64,000 nt of DNA, from contig CM069433.1 of NCBI GenBank assembly GCA_035610365.1, positions 189,976,760 through 190,040,759 of the forward strand, given 5' to 3'. How positions within the stretch are numbered: position 1 is the stretch's first letter; each line of letters starts with the position of its first letter. The position numbers were made by a program, and so were the translations under genes. The DNA comes from Aquatica leii. Taxonomy: Eukaryota > Arthropoda > Insecta > Coleoptera > Lampyridae. Positions 44,639 to 56,300 of this stretch are shown one piece after another. Under the pieces are notes generated by a model. That model did not search any database, was not told the origin of the DNA, and saw only the letters and a list, made by a program, of their open reading frames with translations.

Positions 44639-46635
44639 GACTACTCCTCGACTGGAAAGAAAGCGGCCGACGACCAACCTGGGAAGAAGTGAGTGCTTTG
44701 GGCAAAAATATCAAAGCGTACTGGGCGCAGTGGGACTCCTTGATAGTAGAAGACGGTCTTCTTAAGCGATCCCTAGAAAGTGCCGAGGGCACGGGAAACA
44801 AACTACAGCTGGTAGTGCCGAAAAGCAGGGTGACCGAAGTGTTGAAGCATCTCCACGATGGGACATCAGGAGGACACTTTGGCATTAAGAAGACGTTGGG
44901 TAAAGTGTTAGAACGATTCTACTGGATGAACTGCAAAGAGGACGTCATGAAATGGTGCCGTAAATGCATAGTCTGCGCTTCAGGAAATGGTCCAGCGAGA
45001 AAGCGCAAAGCACCCATGAAACAATACAACGTAGGAAGCCCTTTGGAAAGAGTAGCGATTGACATCGCAGGGCCGTTCCCAGAATCCGATTTGGGAAATA
45101 AATACATTCTGGTGGCGATGGATTATTTCACGAAATGGACGGAGGCTTACGCCATACCCAATCAGGAAGCAGCTACAGTCGCAGACGTATTAGTAAAGGA
45201 GTTTTTCTGCCGGTTTGGAGTTCCGTTGGAATTACACTCCGATCAAGGCCGCAATTTTGAGTCTGGGCTGTTTCAAGCAGTTTGCCGACTGTTAGGAATT
45301 AAAAAGACTAGGACAACGCCTCTTCATCCTCAGTCTGATGGCATGGTTGAACGGATGAATCGAACAATGGGCAAGTACTTAGCCAAGGTAGTGTCCGAAC
45401 ACCAAAGGGATTGGGATCAGTACTTGCACCTTTTCTTAATGGCATACCGATCATCCGTTCACGAAAGCACAGGCCAAACACCATCCTGTGTCATGATCGG
45501 TCGTGAGATAAGATTACCATGCGATCTTCAATTTGGGCGAAGACCGGAAGAAGAAGTTGCTGGAGAAGATTACGTCAGCAAGCTGGCCAAGAGGTTGGAC
45601 GAAGTACATGAAGAGGTCCGTAAAAACACACACATTGCCAGCGACAGGATGAAAACAAGATATGACGTCAAGGCGCAAAATGGTGGGTTTCAACCTGGCG
45701 ATATGGTCTGGTTGTATAACCCTCAAAGGAGACGTGGTTTGTCGCCGAAGCTGCAAAGGCAATGGGAGGGCCCCTATGAAGTCGTGCAGCGTATTAACGA
45801 CGTTATATACCGCATCCGAAAACCGCCCAGAGGCAAGCCAAAAGTGGTCCACGTCGATCGTCTAGCCCCGTTTGCTGGCGATAACCACAATCCGCAAGTT
45901 CAGGTCCGAACCAGAGTAATAAGTAGCAGAACCAGGAATCCAATCGAAGAAATGGAGTTCGAAAAGTTTATGAACTTATACGGAGGTTCTGGAAAAGATA
46001 GGTTCGGAGTTACCACCGAGGAACAACAAGACCTGTTCCAGACACAAAAAGATTACGCCATCGCACATTGCGTGAGCGAGGAGCTTGACATGTCCAAAGG
46101 GGTTGCAGTCGTGTTTAAAAAGAAGTTTGGACAGCTAGATGAATTACGAAGACAGCAACCGGCAGTCGGAAAGGTTTTAGGACTACGTGGTGACGGACGC
46201 TTCGTTTTCTATCTGGTCACCAAGAAATACTCACGTGTCAAGCCGTTATACAAAGATCTGTGGCGAACATTATGGAGTCTCAAGAGACAAATGGAGTTCC
46301 ATCATGTTAAGAAATTGGCAGTACCCAAGCTTGGTTGTGGCTTAGACCAATTGAATTGGAGGACAGTTCGAAACATGTTGGAGGTCGTCTTCCGAGGAAC
46401 AGGCGTTCAAGTGTTGGTCTGTAGTTACCAACCGAGGAGAGTATTGGGTCAGGAAAAGTCCATTGACTGTTACTTTTATGGTCAAGGAAGTTGCCGAAAT
46501 GGAGGAAGCTGCCGCTATCGCCACGATCCCTTTTACCGGTGTCGCATCCAGTCTCCTGTTCTGGGACAGAACAGTCCTAAGAACGGGGGCAGTGAAACGT
46601 CCGAGAAATTACTTGCAAATGCAAGAGCCTTCTAG
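44509..46635 (+). CDS. pol C-terminal part: integrase + TARG1/OARD1-like macrodomain + CCCH zinc finger
   Basis: 708 codons, ending inside the 3' LTR. Integrase: zinc-binding H117/H123-C150/C153, DDE residues D185, D245 and E281 (D-35-E), and a GPY-like tail (RQWEGPYEVVQRINDVIYRI). After KVVHVDRLAPF comes a linker, then residues about 505-643 form a macrodomain: QDLF, AIAHCVSEELDMSKGVAVVF, FYLVTKKYSRVKPLY and LGCGLDQLNW. Lys572 and Asp613 correspond to the catalytic Lys84 and Asp125 of human TARG1 (OARD1), with identical spacing of 41. Residues 654-672 form a CX7CX5CX3H finger (CYFYGQGSCRNGGSCRYRH). The first about 22 residues precede the frame shift and are probably not real. The macrodomain has no introns, as expected of retro-captured cDNA. 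Confidence 0.93.
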   Translation: MSGGLQPLFATGRKVECLRRTAMVDDEWEPEQLRREQEDDPEIRLLLDWKESGRRPTWEEVSALGKNIKAYWAQWDSLIVEDGLLKRSLESAEGTGNKLQLVVPKSRVTEVLKHLHDGTSGGHFGIKKTLGKVLERFYWMNCKEDVMKWCRKCIVCASGNGPARKRKAPMKQYNVGSPLERVAIDIAGPFPESDLGNKYILVAMDYFTKWTEAYAIPNQEAATVADVLVKEFFCRFGVPLELHSDQGRNFESGLFQAVCRLLGIKKTRTTPLHPQSDGMVERMNRTMGKYLAKVVSEHQRDWDQYLHLFLMAYRSSVHESTGQTPSCVMIGREIRLPCDLQFGRRPEEEVAGEDYVSKLAKRLDEVHEEVRKNTHIASDRMKTRYDVKAQNGGFQPGDMVWLYNPQRRRGLSPKLQRQWEGPYEVVQRINDVIYRIRKPPRGKPKVVHVDRLAPFAGDNHNPQVQVRTRVISSRTRNPIEEMEFEKFMNLYGGSGKDRFGVTTEEQQDLFQTQKDYAIAHCVSEELDMSKGVAVVFKKKFGQLDELRRQQPAVGKVLGLRGDGRFVFYLVTKKYSRVKPLYKDLWRTLWSLKRQMEFHHVKKLAVPKLGCGLDQLNWRTVRNMLEVVFRGTGVQVLVCSYQPRRVLGQEKSIDCYFYGQGSCRNGGSCRYRHDPFYRCRIQSPVLGQNSPKNGGSETSEKLLANARAF

Positions 46636-47062
46636 AACTGTTATCTAGTTTCTAGAAAATATAGCGAAAAGTGAGGAACGATCGAGAAGAATTCGCTGAT
46701 GTCTATAAAAGCCGAAGATGGAAATCGTAGGTCAGTTATTGCTGGAATGCGAATGTGTTAAGAAGATTATCAAGTTGAAATAAATACGTATCGTTAGCAC
46801 GCGCGACGTTTTAAATAAATAACAGTGTACATCGAATCGAGTGAACGTGACTTATAGTGTAAACAAATCCGAGGACGTTATCTTATCTCGTGTTAGTTAT
46901 CTTAAGTGTTATACAACGGTCATACATAAATTATAGTGTAAGTGTTTTTATTATTAGATTTAATTAGTTCGGTTAATTTAAAAGTATACATATTTCTATA
47001 ATAAGTAAACGTAGTTTTAGTCGTTTTAAATAAATTAGTTTTTAAGTAATAAATTCGTTACA
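46593..47062 (+). repeat. 3' LTR of the macrodomain gypsy
   Basis: No difference from the 5' LTR seen over 470 bp. The pol stop codon at 46633-46635 lies inside it. Confidence 0.92.
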
Positions 47063-47066
47063 ATAG

Positions 47067-47180
47067 TAAGTTTGTAGTCTTTAGTTTACATACTTCGAGG
47101 AAAAGAAAATTGTGGATCACTGTGTCGTAGGTCGCAGACAAATTTATAAAGGCGGATCCTGTTACTTTTCCTCTCTGGTG
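47067..47180 (-). pseudogene. Non-LTR RT fragment, antisense, part 1 of 2
   Basis: Minus strand: GSAFINLSATYDTVIHNFLF (RT block A, normally F-x-D-L-x-A-A-Y-D) running to the ATAG duplicate. It continues at 40477 on the other side of the insertion. Confidence 0.7.
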
Positions 47181-47184
47181 AGGA

Positions 47185-48465
47185 TCAACTTTTCTCAGAA
47201 TTTATAACTATAACATAGAATTGAGATGGAGCGGAGACTTTAAGAGAGATATATAATTGTCTATATTTATATGGCTTTTACGCTCAGGCCCGGGATGTAT
47301 TCAGTTCTGCAACATCTTGATAATATGATTTTTCTATTTTAACATAGTCTACAAATGTTTTGTAGTTTTCCCGCACGGAACGGGGGTTACTTACGTTACG
47401 GTTTATGTATTGTGGTTTGCTGACTGCGTTAACTGAGCACACTATTGGTCGGTGTTGCATTTTTTGGCATATAGGATGACCAACGCTCTTTGTACATTAT
47501 CGAGCAATGGGTTCGTTGGTAAAGATGTTATCAGGATTTTATCTTCTGCGACATCTCCCGCTGTATAAAGATGAGGGGCCTGTCGCTTGTTTCTCTGCCC
47601 AGCGTTCTTCAAGTTTGTGGCTATTGTCATCATCAGTTTCAGTGTAACCCTAGTTGGTGCTGTGCCATTTGAAACTGACTATAATTATGTGAGAAAAGCT
47701 TGGGTTGTATATCTGCAGAAGGCTCATGTTAAAATAAAACCATGGGTGACTATATACAAAAGTCACAGAGAAGTTGCGCGTGTAGGTATGGTGTAAAGTA
47801 GTTTGTAACTTGTAACCCAGTGCGCACAAATATGGCAGTTCCGTATTGGTCTTGAGATCTTTCGATTATGCTTAAAAAAACTGAATTTGTTAGGCAAAGG
47901 TTAAGAAACAAACTTTTGCAAAGAAACATAAAATTGAAATAGGACGAAGATGAAGAAAAATGTCATAGATTGATCACAAATATCGAGAACTGTTAAATAG
48001 TTAAATAGAGTATATTCACATAGGTACCGTAAAAAAATGCCATTAATGTGGTACGAACAGGCTTTATATATATTTATAATTTATATATTTATATAAATGC
48101 AGATTGAAAAAGTTTACATTTATAAAAAGCTAATATACTCTAACTGTAAACCAGGCTTAAGCTTTTAAAAATTTAAAATGTAGGGAGTTTTGCTAATATT
48201 CCAAATGTAGAAGATATAGTTGGTAGTAAACACAAGTTTTTGAAAATTTAAAATTAAACGGCCATAAATACTTTAGAGTAATGTTCATATTTTCAATATA
48301 TTTATTTTTTATTATATAGATTTTTGTATATAAAATTACGTGATTTATGTATATTTACATAAATTTCTTGTATTCAAACAATCAGTATTTTACAGTCAGT
48401 ACATTTGTTCAATAATTACAAAACATAACCTTTATTTCCTTGTTTTATATTTGTGTGATACATTA
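47185..48465. other. Intergenic, no recognised gene
   Basis: AT-rich. Short open frames at 47442-47633 (minus) and 47587-47796 (plus) match nothing I know. The promoter of the RhoGAP gene presumably lies near the end. Confidence 0.4.
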
Positions 48466-48468
48466 ACA

Positions 48469-50977
48469 ATGTTTAACGGAGACAATTTAGCGGACAGACT
48501 ACGCAGGGAAAATTACGAACAGTTTAATACTTTGGTACGAATGCATTTGTCGTTCGTAATGGACCTAAGCACTGACGAGTATGTATAGTTGAATTATTCC
48601 AATTTTCTCTTATTTAATCTACAGTAGTGATGCATTATTAGAAAGGACGAAATGGAAGAAATGGAGCTTTATTCCATTTAATAAAAAGACTAAATCGAAT
48701 AAGGGTATTATGGATGGCATTCCGTTAACGCAAGAGGGTATTTGTCAGGTGTATCAGTTAATTGAATTTCTAAAGAAGGAACAAAGTAAGAATTTCTTCT
48801 ACTTATCTATGATTTAATTAATTATTCTACAAAAAAAATGCTCAGTTATTGTGTATTGTATTTTTGTAGGTATTACAACTGAAGGTATATTCAGACGAAC
48901 TGGTTCATTAGCCAGGCAACAAGAATTAAAAAATTTATTAAACCAAGGTGTAACGGTCTCTTTAGACAATAATACCTATAGCGTACATGATTGTGCATCC
49001 GTTTTGAAAGGTTTTCTAGCCGATTTACCAGAACCTTTATTGACAGAAGCACACTATCCGGCTCATTGCCAAATTGCGGGTATTATTTCTAACACCAATC
49101 TTCATTTATTTCACTTTTATTTTTAGAATTATGTGGTGTTTATGAAAAACCGACTCAAGAACCAAAGTTGTTACATGCTTTACAGTTGTTACTGTTATTA
49201 CTGCCGTCTGAGAATCGAATTTTACTCAAAGATGTTCTTGATCTCTTGAATTTTACTGCGTCATATGAACGGTGCAATAAAATGTCCGCTGATAGTTTAG
49301 CTACTTTATTTACTCCACATTTGCTGTGTCCTCGTAGCTTATCACCTGAAGGATTACATATAAATTCGCAAAATCTTTCTGGGATTGTTTCGTTTATGAT
49401 AACGAAATCGTCAGAGTTGTTTAAAATTCCACCAAAATTAGCTGTGGATATTAAAGCGTATTTTACAGAGAGGGAGAAAAGGAAATTATCGCCGAAGAAT
49501 TTTAATGAATCTGTTAGCGATAACTTCGCAGCGAATACAGTTTATACTTTTATTGATGTTGAGAGAACAACGAAGGAAAATCAATTAAATCCGACAGAAA
49601 CTGCTTTGGCACAGTTATACGCGCACATCCAAAGTTTACCAGAATCTTCAAAGAAACGGAAGTTAGTTAAGCAATTTAACAAAGAAAACGGTCACGGAAC
49701 TCCTCTTCAAGTTTTGAAGAATACGGTGTCAATTAAGAACAAAACAGTCGGCAGCTCAATTAAGAAACACATTTTTCAGAAAAGTCTTACGAAAGCTGGA
49801 AAAAAGAGTGGAGTATCCCAAGTAAGAGCTTCTAGTGAAGAGCTTTTGAGTGTAAGTTTCCGTTATTTATAACTCGACTACTTTTTGTGTGTCTTTGTAA
49901 CATTGCATGGATTCTTATAAATAACGATATTAATTATTTCACCGGTGTAGTAGAAAATAATTAAACTAATTCAATTGGTTTATAAGAATCTGCACGTGTA
50001 AATGTGAAGCTACATGTTCTTGCATGTGATCTATTTAACAAATTACAGAGTCCGTTGGTAGGATTATCGGCAAGAGGTAAACTATTTTGCACGAAATGTG
50101 ATTCTAGTTCGGACGACGAAAATTTTATTAAAAAAGTTAAAACTTCACCTGCAAGTTTAAAGCGTAGCACTTCTGATCCAAATTTATCTGTTAATAAAAG
50201 TGATAATTTTTGTAACACGTATATTACAAGTACACCAGCTTGTGCTGCTAAACGTATTTGTCCCGAGTTGATGTTTACTCCTGAAGATCAAGGACGTAAG
50301 TCTATGTCTCCAATAACACAATCTGCCCAACGAATGTCTAAGGCTATGCAGGTACTGTGCACGTCTTATGTGTTTCTTTTTCTAAGTTGAATGCTTTTGC
50401 TAATAATATCATGCTTTTGTGTTTTTTATTCTTCTTTAATTTACCAAATATTACGTATAAGTTTGTCGTTTGACTTTTTTTTATTAGTAGCAAAGTAATA
50501 CTTTTTTTCATAAAATAATAACTGAAAACAAACTTTTATAACCTTGAGAAATTTTAGGAATCGATTATGACTCCACGCAGTCGAAAACCAGTATTACTTG
50601 TTTCACGAACAAACATACACAATTTGCCAAAGATGACTCTACAAGACTGCACTGTGGATAATATAAATGAAGAACTCCCTGAAGATAATTCGAAGGAAAA
50701 ACCAGATAATGAAACTTTGAATGATTCCAATTCGTTGTCTTACGATTTTCAAAAATATTTAGAGAGGAGGGTGACCGTTTCGCCTACCGATTTAAGTTTT
50801 TCAAGTTGTACTGAAGATTATTGTTCGGCGGAGTTTAATAGCAGTGAAATGAGTTCATCTTTACTTCATTGTTTGAATGGTTTTAGTCCATCTCAGTTAC
50901 CCGATACACCTGAATCAGGTGAGGATAAATACAATAGCAGCGATTTAGCTTTAAAGCCCAAAGAAACGTTCTTTTAA
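48469..50977 (+). CDS. ARHGAP19: Rho GTPase-activating protein, ARHGAP19-like, 6 exons
   Basis: Exons 48469-48578, 48625-48785, 48870-49079, 49127-49851, 50049-50351 and 50558-50977; phases fit throughout, giving 642 residues. The RhoGAP domain (about residues 70-290) has the arginine-finger motif TEGIFRRTGSLARQQEL, VHDCASVLKGFLADLPEPLL and NKMSADSLATLFTPHLL. The tail holds DPNLS and TPRSRKPVLL, the latter also typical of ARHGAP19 orthologues. It stimulates GTP hydrolysis by RhoA; in vertebrates it acts in cytokinesis. Start chosen at MFNGDNLADRL because upstream in-frame codons are low-complexity. The tail is acidic and Ser-rich, likely a phosphorylation target. Confidence 0.88.
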
Positions 50978-51255
50978 TTTACATGTTTTTGTATTTTATA
51001 AGTTGATTAAATACTATATATTTTGACTTGTGATTTTATTTTTCCGTTAATGGTAGTATAACCACTACCGCACACGAAATGCTGTCAAAATTTCGCAAAC
51101 TAAACAATTTTTGACAGCTGAGTGACACTTTAATGTTTACTATTTTACAATTTTGTCTGATAATTAGTAGTAACAGGTAACAGCAAAGTTTAGAAAAAAG
51201 CTAACGTATTTTCTTAAATTAGATAAATAGTACATAGCTTTTAAAAACACCAACA

Positions 51256-52313
51256 ATGGGTGAACGCAAAGGTACGAACAAATACTATCCACCGGACTAT
51301 GATCCAAGAGCCGGAGGCTTAAATAAATGGCAGGGGACACATGCCTTAAGAGAACGTGCTCGTAAAATACACATGGGAATCATAATTGTGCGATTTGAAA
51401 TGCCGTTTAACATCTGGTGTGAGGGGTGTAAAAATCACATAGGAATGGGTGTTCGATACAATGCGGAAAAGAAAAAAGTAGGAATGTACTACACGACACC
51501 TGTTTTTGAATTTAAGATGAAATGCCATTTGTGTGATAATCATTTTCTGATTAAAACCGATCCAGCGGTAATTATACATGTATTCAAGTAGACGTGTTTT
51601 AAAATGAATTTTTTTTGTAGAATTTGGAGTATACCGTTTTATCTGGTGCTCGTCGACAAGAAAACAGATGGGATCCGACACAAAATGAGCAGGTTGTACC
51701 TGAAACTAAAGAAACACAAAAACGGCTGTTTGACGATTCTATGTTTAAACTTGAGCATGGTACTGATGATCAGAACTATGCTGAAACCACTAAAACTAAC
51801 TTAATAGAATTGTTTAACAGAAATGAAAATAATTGGAACGATAATTATTCGGCGAATTATAAACTACGTCAAATGTTTAGAGTAAGAAATTTTATTTAAT
51901 TATTATAATTACTGTTCTCTAATTTTTAGAAAACGAAAAACGAATTAAAACTAGCTCAAGCAAAGGATCATGCTTTGTTGAAGAAATCTAGTTTAAATCT
52001 TACGTTGTTACCTGAAGATGAAGAAGACAAGCGAATGGCTTCCGTATTGAGCATGAAACTAAAACCAAATTTAGACGTTGAAAAAAATAAGGAATTAGTA
52101 CGGAAAAGTATAATCAGCGAATCATCTTTGCCTTGTAGTTCTTTTAGTGCAGCAAAAGAATTTAAAGCAATTAAAGTTTTAAGTAAAAACAATAATTTGA
52201 AGAATTTAGTTTTAATTAAAAAATCCGATAAAGAAGAATGTTCCAATAAAAAAGTGAAATTAGCGCCTTCTTTAGTTGGAGATTATGGGAGTTCCAATAG
52301 CGAATCTGAGTGA
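51256..52313 (+). CDS. CCDC130: CCDC130 / YJU2B splicing-factor-family protein, 3 exons
   Basis: Exons 51256-51567, 51621-51881 and 51930-52313, 318 residues, all in phase 0. Starts MGERKGTNKYYPPDYDPRAG, as in the YJU2/CWC16 family. The two CxxC pairs IWCEGCKNHIGMGVRYNAEK and KCHLCDNHF bind zinc, followed by TDPANLEYTVLSGARRQENRW. MFKLEHG and a Lys-rich tail complete it. YJU2-family proteins join the spliceosome around the first catalytic step. The gene starts 278 bp after the RhoGAP stop on the same strand, with its own 5' region. Confidence 0.92.
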
Positions 52314-52319
52314 TAAATT

Positions 52320-52560
52320 ATCTCTATACTTAAGTCATTTTTTATAATACTTTCAATTTTATTTATATGTTATCTGTGAAATTTCAATAGGGATTCATTA
52401 TTGTAAGTTATGAAAAAACTGCGGGAAAAATTGTTGTTTAATTATTACCTTAATGAAATTGATAGATAATGAGAAACGTTATATATAGATAGCTAGCCTT
52501 ATTATATTCGTTTATTCATCAATATGTGAATTTTAAATACTGAAAGCCACGTGATTCTAT
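52320..52560. other. Intergenic, no recognised feature
   Basis: 3' region of CCDC130; AT-rich, no gene seen. Confidence 0.4.
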
Positions 52561-52953
52561 AGCATAGGCAACATACCATGGGATGAAACAAAATGAAATG
52601 TTGGCCATTGGCGGACCATAATGTCTTCGTCAAGACAAGCGATCAGACAATATAAATAAGTTTTGTGGCGGCAGGTGTAGGTTATTACCCTCGTTTCGAT
52701 AGTTATAGTATTGTTAGGCACTAATACACATAACACAGTTTTATTCAGTTAACCGATACATTCATAAGGACTTTATTTGATTTGGCGAATTGAAAAAAAT
52801 TAAACTAATCTCAAAAGTAGTCTTTTGTTACTCCGAGGCAGCCCTCTTTAACTAAAGTGTGTTTGTTATTATCTTGTTACGACAGGGGGGCTCGTTACAA
52901 ATCTACCTCTTTGCGTCATGAAGCGTCCCGCGAATAAGAGCAACAATAATGGT

Positions 52954-53363
52954 TTACTTGCGACAGGGGCACTTATTTTTCTTGACTCTTCGTCGAGAAG
53001 CTGTGCGAAGAATTGTGGTGGCAGGGCGAGGAGCTTCTGTCGTAGTTTCACGAGAACAACTTTGAGTTTGAATAGGTAGACATCCTCTCTTGCGAATAGG
53101 ACAGATTGGAGCAGTTTCTGCGTCTGAGTTGAAAGGAGTTAGATCAGCGACATGATGTTTTCCTAAATTCTTTTCTGGGTTACTAACAAAGGTTCTCTCA
53201 TAAGTTGTAGGTATGACGATTTTGTGAATCAAATAAGGACCATCACGACGAGATGCGAACTTGAAAGTAAAGGAACTTTTAGTTTTACTGAGGGCATGCG
53301 TTCTTATGAGCACTTTGCTTCAATGTGAAAATTTGGAGCAGCTGGGCGGGCGACGATTGGCTT
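52954..53363 (-). pseudogene. gypsy integrase C-terminus
   Basis: Reads VLIRTHALSKTKSSFTFKFA, SRRDGPYLIHKIVIPTTYE (GPY-type module), then a basic, Thr-rich tail ending near CPCRK. It continues upstream at 56602 beyond element F. Confidence 0.75.
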
Positions 53364-56300
53364 CCCAGTAAACACACGACGTAACAAGGATGTTCGTTTT
53401 ATGTCCAAATGATGTCTACATCCCAGGCTTTAAAACAGACCTCTTTAGAATGTCTTTAATAGGACGTCCTCAGGATGTCAATGAAGAACGTACGTTGGTA
53501 TGTCCTATACGGGAAAACAAATTTGGGCGTTTGTCAATTCATATTTTTAATCGAATTTAAAAAAAATTGAAAAGAAGAATTTTCATAATAAATAATGCGA
53601 ATGTTTTTTTAATAATTACTTATCAAATAAAATTAGAACAGAATGATACATATAATCCTTATATACGGTTATATATAAATCTAAATTAATCAATGATATA
53701 AATATAGGACAGTTAAATAAATATTATCCATCCATCAATTTCGGTTACTCTAGTTAATCTTTCTTTTGATATAAGAAATATTTTGAAGATGTTGATGTGT
53801 GTGATTTACTTCAACTATACCGATAATCGGTTTTCGTACATAAACGAGACAAATGCAAACTTAGTGCGCGTGCCCACTTTCCTTCTTGTTCTTTGGTATA
53901 TCAAAATGGTACACTCTGTTTGCACCGTTTACACTCTGTATTTGTTTTTGTTGGTGTTCTGACTACTTTATTTATATGTTATTTTTATTATCTAACGTTT
54001 TTTGGGTGTTTTAGTGCATAAACAAATTTATTTGGTAAGTTTTTGATACCTTGTATTTATTTATAATGTATAAAAATAATCATTTATAATTATTATTTTG
54101 AATTACTAAAAATTAATAAAAAATTTATCGCAATTAAAAGATCACAATTATTAATAATGGTAATTTAAAACCCCATCTCGCGCGCATACCTATGCGGTGA
54201 ATTGAAAACATTTATTTTATTCAAAAAAAAATTTTTTTTACTCAAAAAATTATTAAAGAAATGTTTTCTTTGTATTAAAGGTTTAGAAGCGTGACGTTAT
54301 CTCACGACTTTTATCGTCGCGATTCACAATAATTCATCCAAAAATTCACCCGCTACCTGTCAACATGACCGATAAGGCACAAAATCAGTTATCTAACTAT
54401 GAAACTATAACGTTATCGCGTTATTCTTGGTAACAGCGTCTTAGTTCATAGTTATGATTAGTGTGCGAATTTCTCGTATTGTATTACTGTTTCCATAATA
54501 ATTAGTTAGGTAGTTAAAAATACGTCTAGAAATAATTTTGTTTTCACCACATTCCTCTGATGAAATGTAAATGCGAAACATATAAAAATTCTTAATGAAT
54601 TTGCAAAATTGACGTGTTTACAAAAATTTTTTTAAAAAACGATTTAAACATTTTTTAACTGGTTAAAATCGATCATCTCTTAAGATTTAATCAATAATAG
54701 AATCGTCAAAAAGTTCAATCAATAATTCTACAAAAGAAGTATCACTTTATCAATTCTTTAATTTAGAAAAATGTAAATTCTGACTACATAGAAAAACCAA
54801 AATAATTTTTTTGTATTAACTTTTTTATCGACTTTACATGACGATTACCATCTCTTATGTAGTTGCACTATTTCAGGCGCCACTTAAAAAAATCAGGAAG
54901 AAGTATAAAACAGTCGCTAAAGAGGGCCAAAGAACGCCGTGATCGAGAAGATAAAAAAATAAAATAATCTCTAAATTTATTTTAATTGAATATAATTAGG
55001 ACTATTATTTAAAAACATAGTTTTATGTAATGATAATTTGTATTTTATTTGATAAAGTTATTTTTATTCATTACTTCAAGTCTCCTTACTGAATAAAAAA
55101 AACAATAGAAAAAACCACAAAGTAGATGTACTTTAACTGGAAATGGTACTTTTCTTGATAAAAATATAATATACATAAATAGTAGTAACTACGAGAGCTC
55201 GAATAAATCATTGCTTAAAAGCCTATGAATTAAACAACAGAAAACGTATCTCGCCCAACACACGTTGCATTGAAAGTATCGACCGACATATTAGTTGCTA
55301 TTTCTTTTCTCAATTCTTGTTTTTTACTTAACAGAGTATAATCTGTGCTCGATCTCTCGTAATTACTATATACCTATGCTATATACTATATATAAATATT
55401 TTTCCAATTCAATATGTAGAAAAGAGGAGGGATGACTATCTCTTACATATCCTACAGTCATCTAAAAAGGCCCCGTTACGCAAGGATGTCCTATAAAGAC
55501 ATCGTAGGATTGCACACAGTTGTGACAAAAGAACGTCCCATGAATGTCCCTAGGACGTACACAGAACCAAAATGGGGTGACTTTGGGACATTCAGTGATC
55601 CGCAAAATCATGTCCCCGCGACATCCTTGGGACATCCTTGTGTTTGTTGGGTAGTAACAAGCAATTTTTCTTTACCTACCGGAATGGTTACTGTGTAAGT
55701 TCTCCAATTGGGATTAATATGATGGGTAAAATGCCCAAACAAATATAGCTAAATTCTTTAATCTTTCTAATCCAGAACGGTTTACTGAAAACTGCTTTCG
55801 ACGTCTCAGTATTTCCCATTTAGCTAACAAAAGTAAATATTTATTAACAATAAAGCGACATGGAGGATAAAAATCATTGGCTGTTGCTAATGGTTATATT
55901 GATACTTTGATAAAAAAAGAGGTTTGAAGTAGCCCAAACACTTTCTTGTTAGCTAAGTATTTCTACTGTATATCGTAATAACATGCCGGAACGATTCATT
56001 GGTTTTTTTTTTAAATAAAAATACACGACACAAAACTTACATGTATTGGATAATAACCACCCAGATGATTGTGCAGTTTTACAAGAAACGTATAAATAAA
56101 CTCATATAGTTTAACTTCTGAACATATTCAAAGCATTACATATTAATCATTGATTTAGAGTTCGAAATGCGTGTTATTATACTTTCATTACAACGCAAAA
56201 TAGAAAAAAATGTATGCAATGCGTTTAAAATAAACTCAATGAATAAAATTTTTTTAGGCACGGAAAATGAAAAACTTACAAAAAACTTGAAAAAACCAAA

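Larger units (their letters stand above)
40482..47062 (+). mobile_element. Recent Ty3/gypsy retrotransposon with C-terminal macrodomain and CCCH finger, TSD ATAG
   Basis: LTRs 40482-40951 and 46593-47062 (470 bp, TG...CA) read identical. ATAG duplicated at 40478-40481 and 47063-47066. After the 5' LTR comes AATTGGTATCAGGTGTTCGG (primer-binding region). Order: coiled-coil gag, degenerate zinc knuckle, protease, RT, RNase H, integrase, then an extra macrodomain and CCCH zinc finger. The final stop lies 55 bp inside the 3' LTR. The polypurine tract GAACGGGGGCAG abuts the 3' LTR. Pol is broken by one-base shifts near 43678 and 44570, and gag lacks 119 bp relative to an older copy at 59590-62145. 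Confidence 0.95.

Noticed and set aside
55432..55651. Element F ending at 55651
   Set aside because: The TT duplication and rejoined integrase frame place the right end at 56601; 55651 is an internal extra arm.
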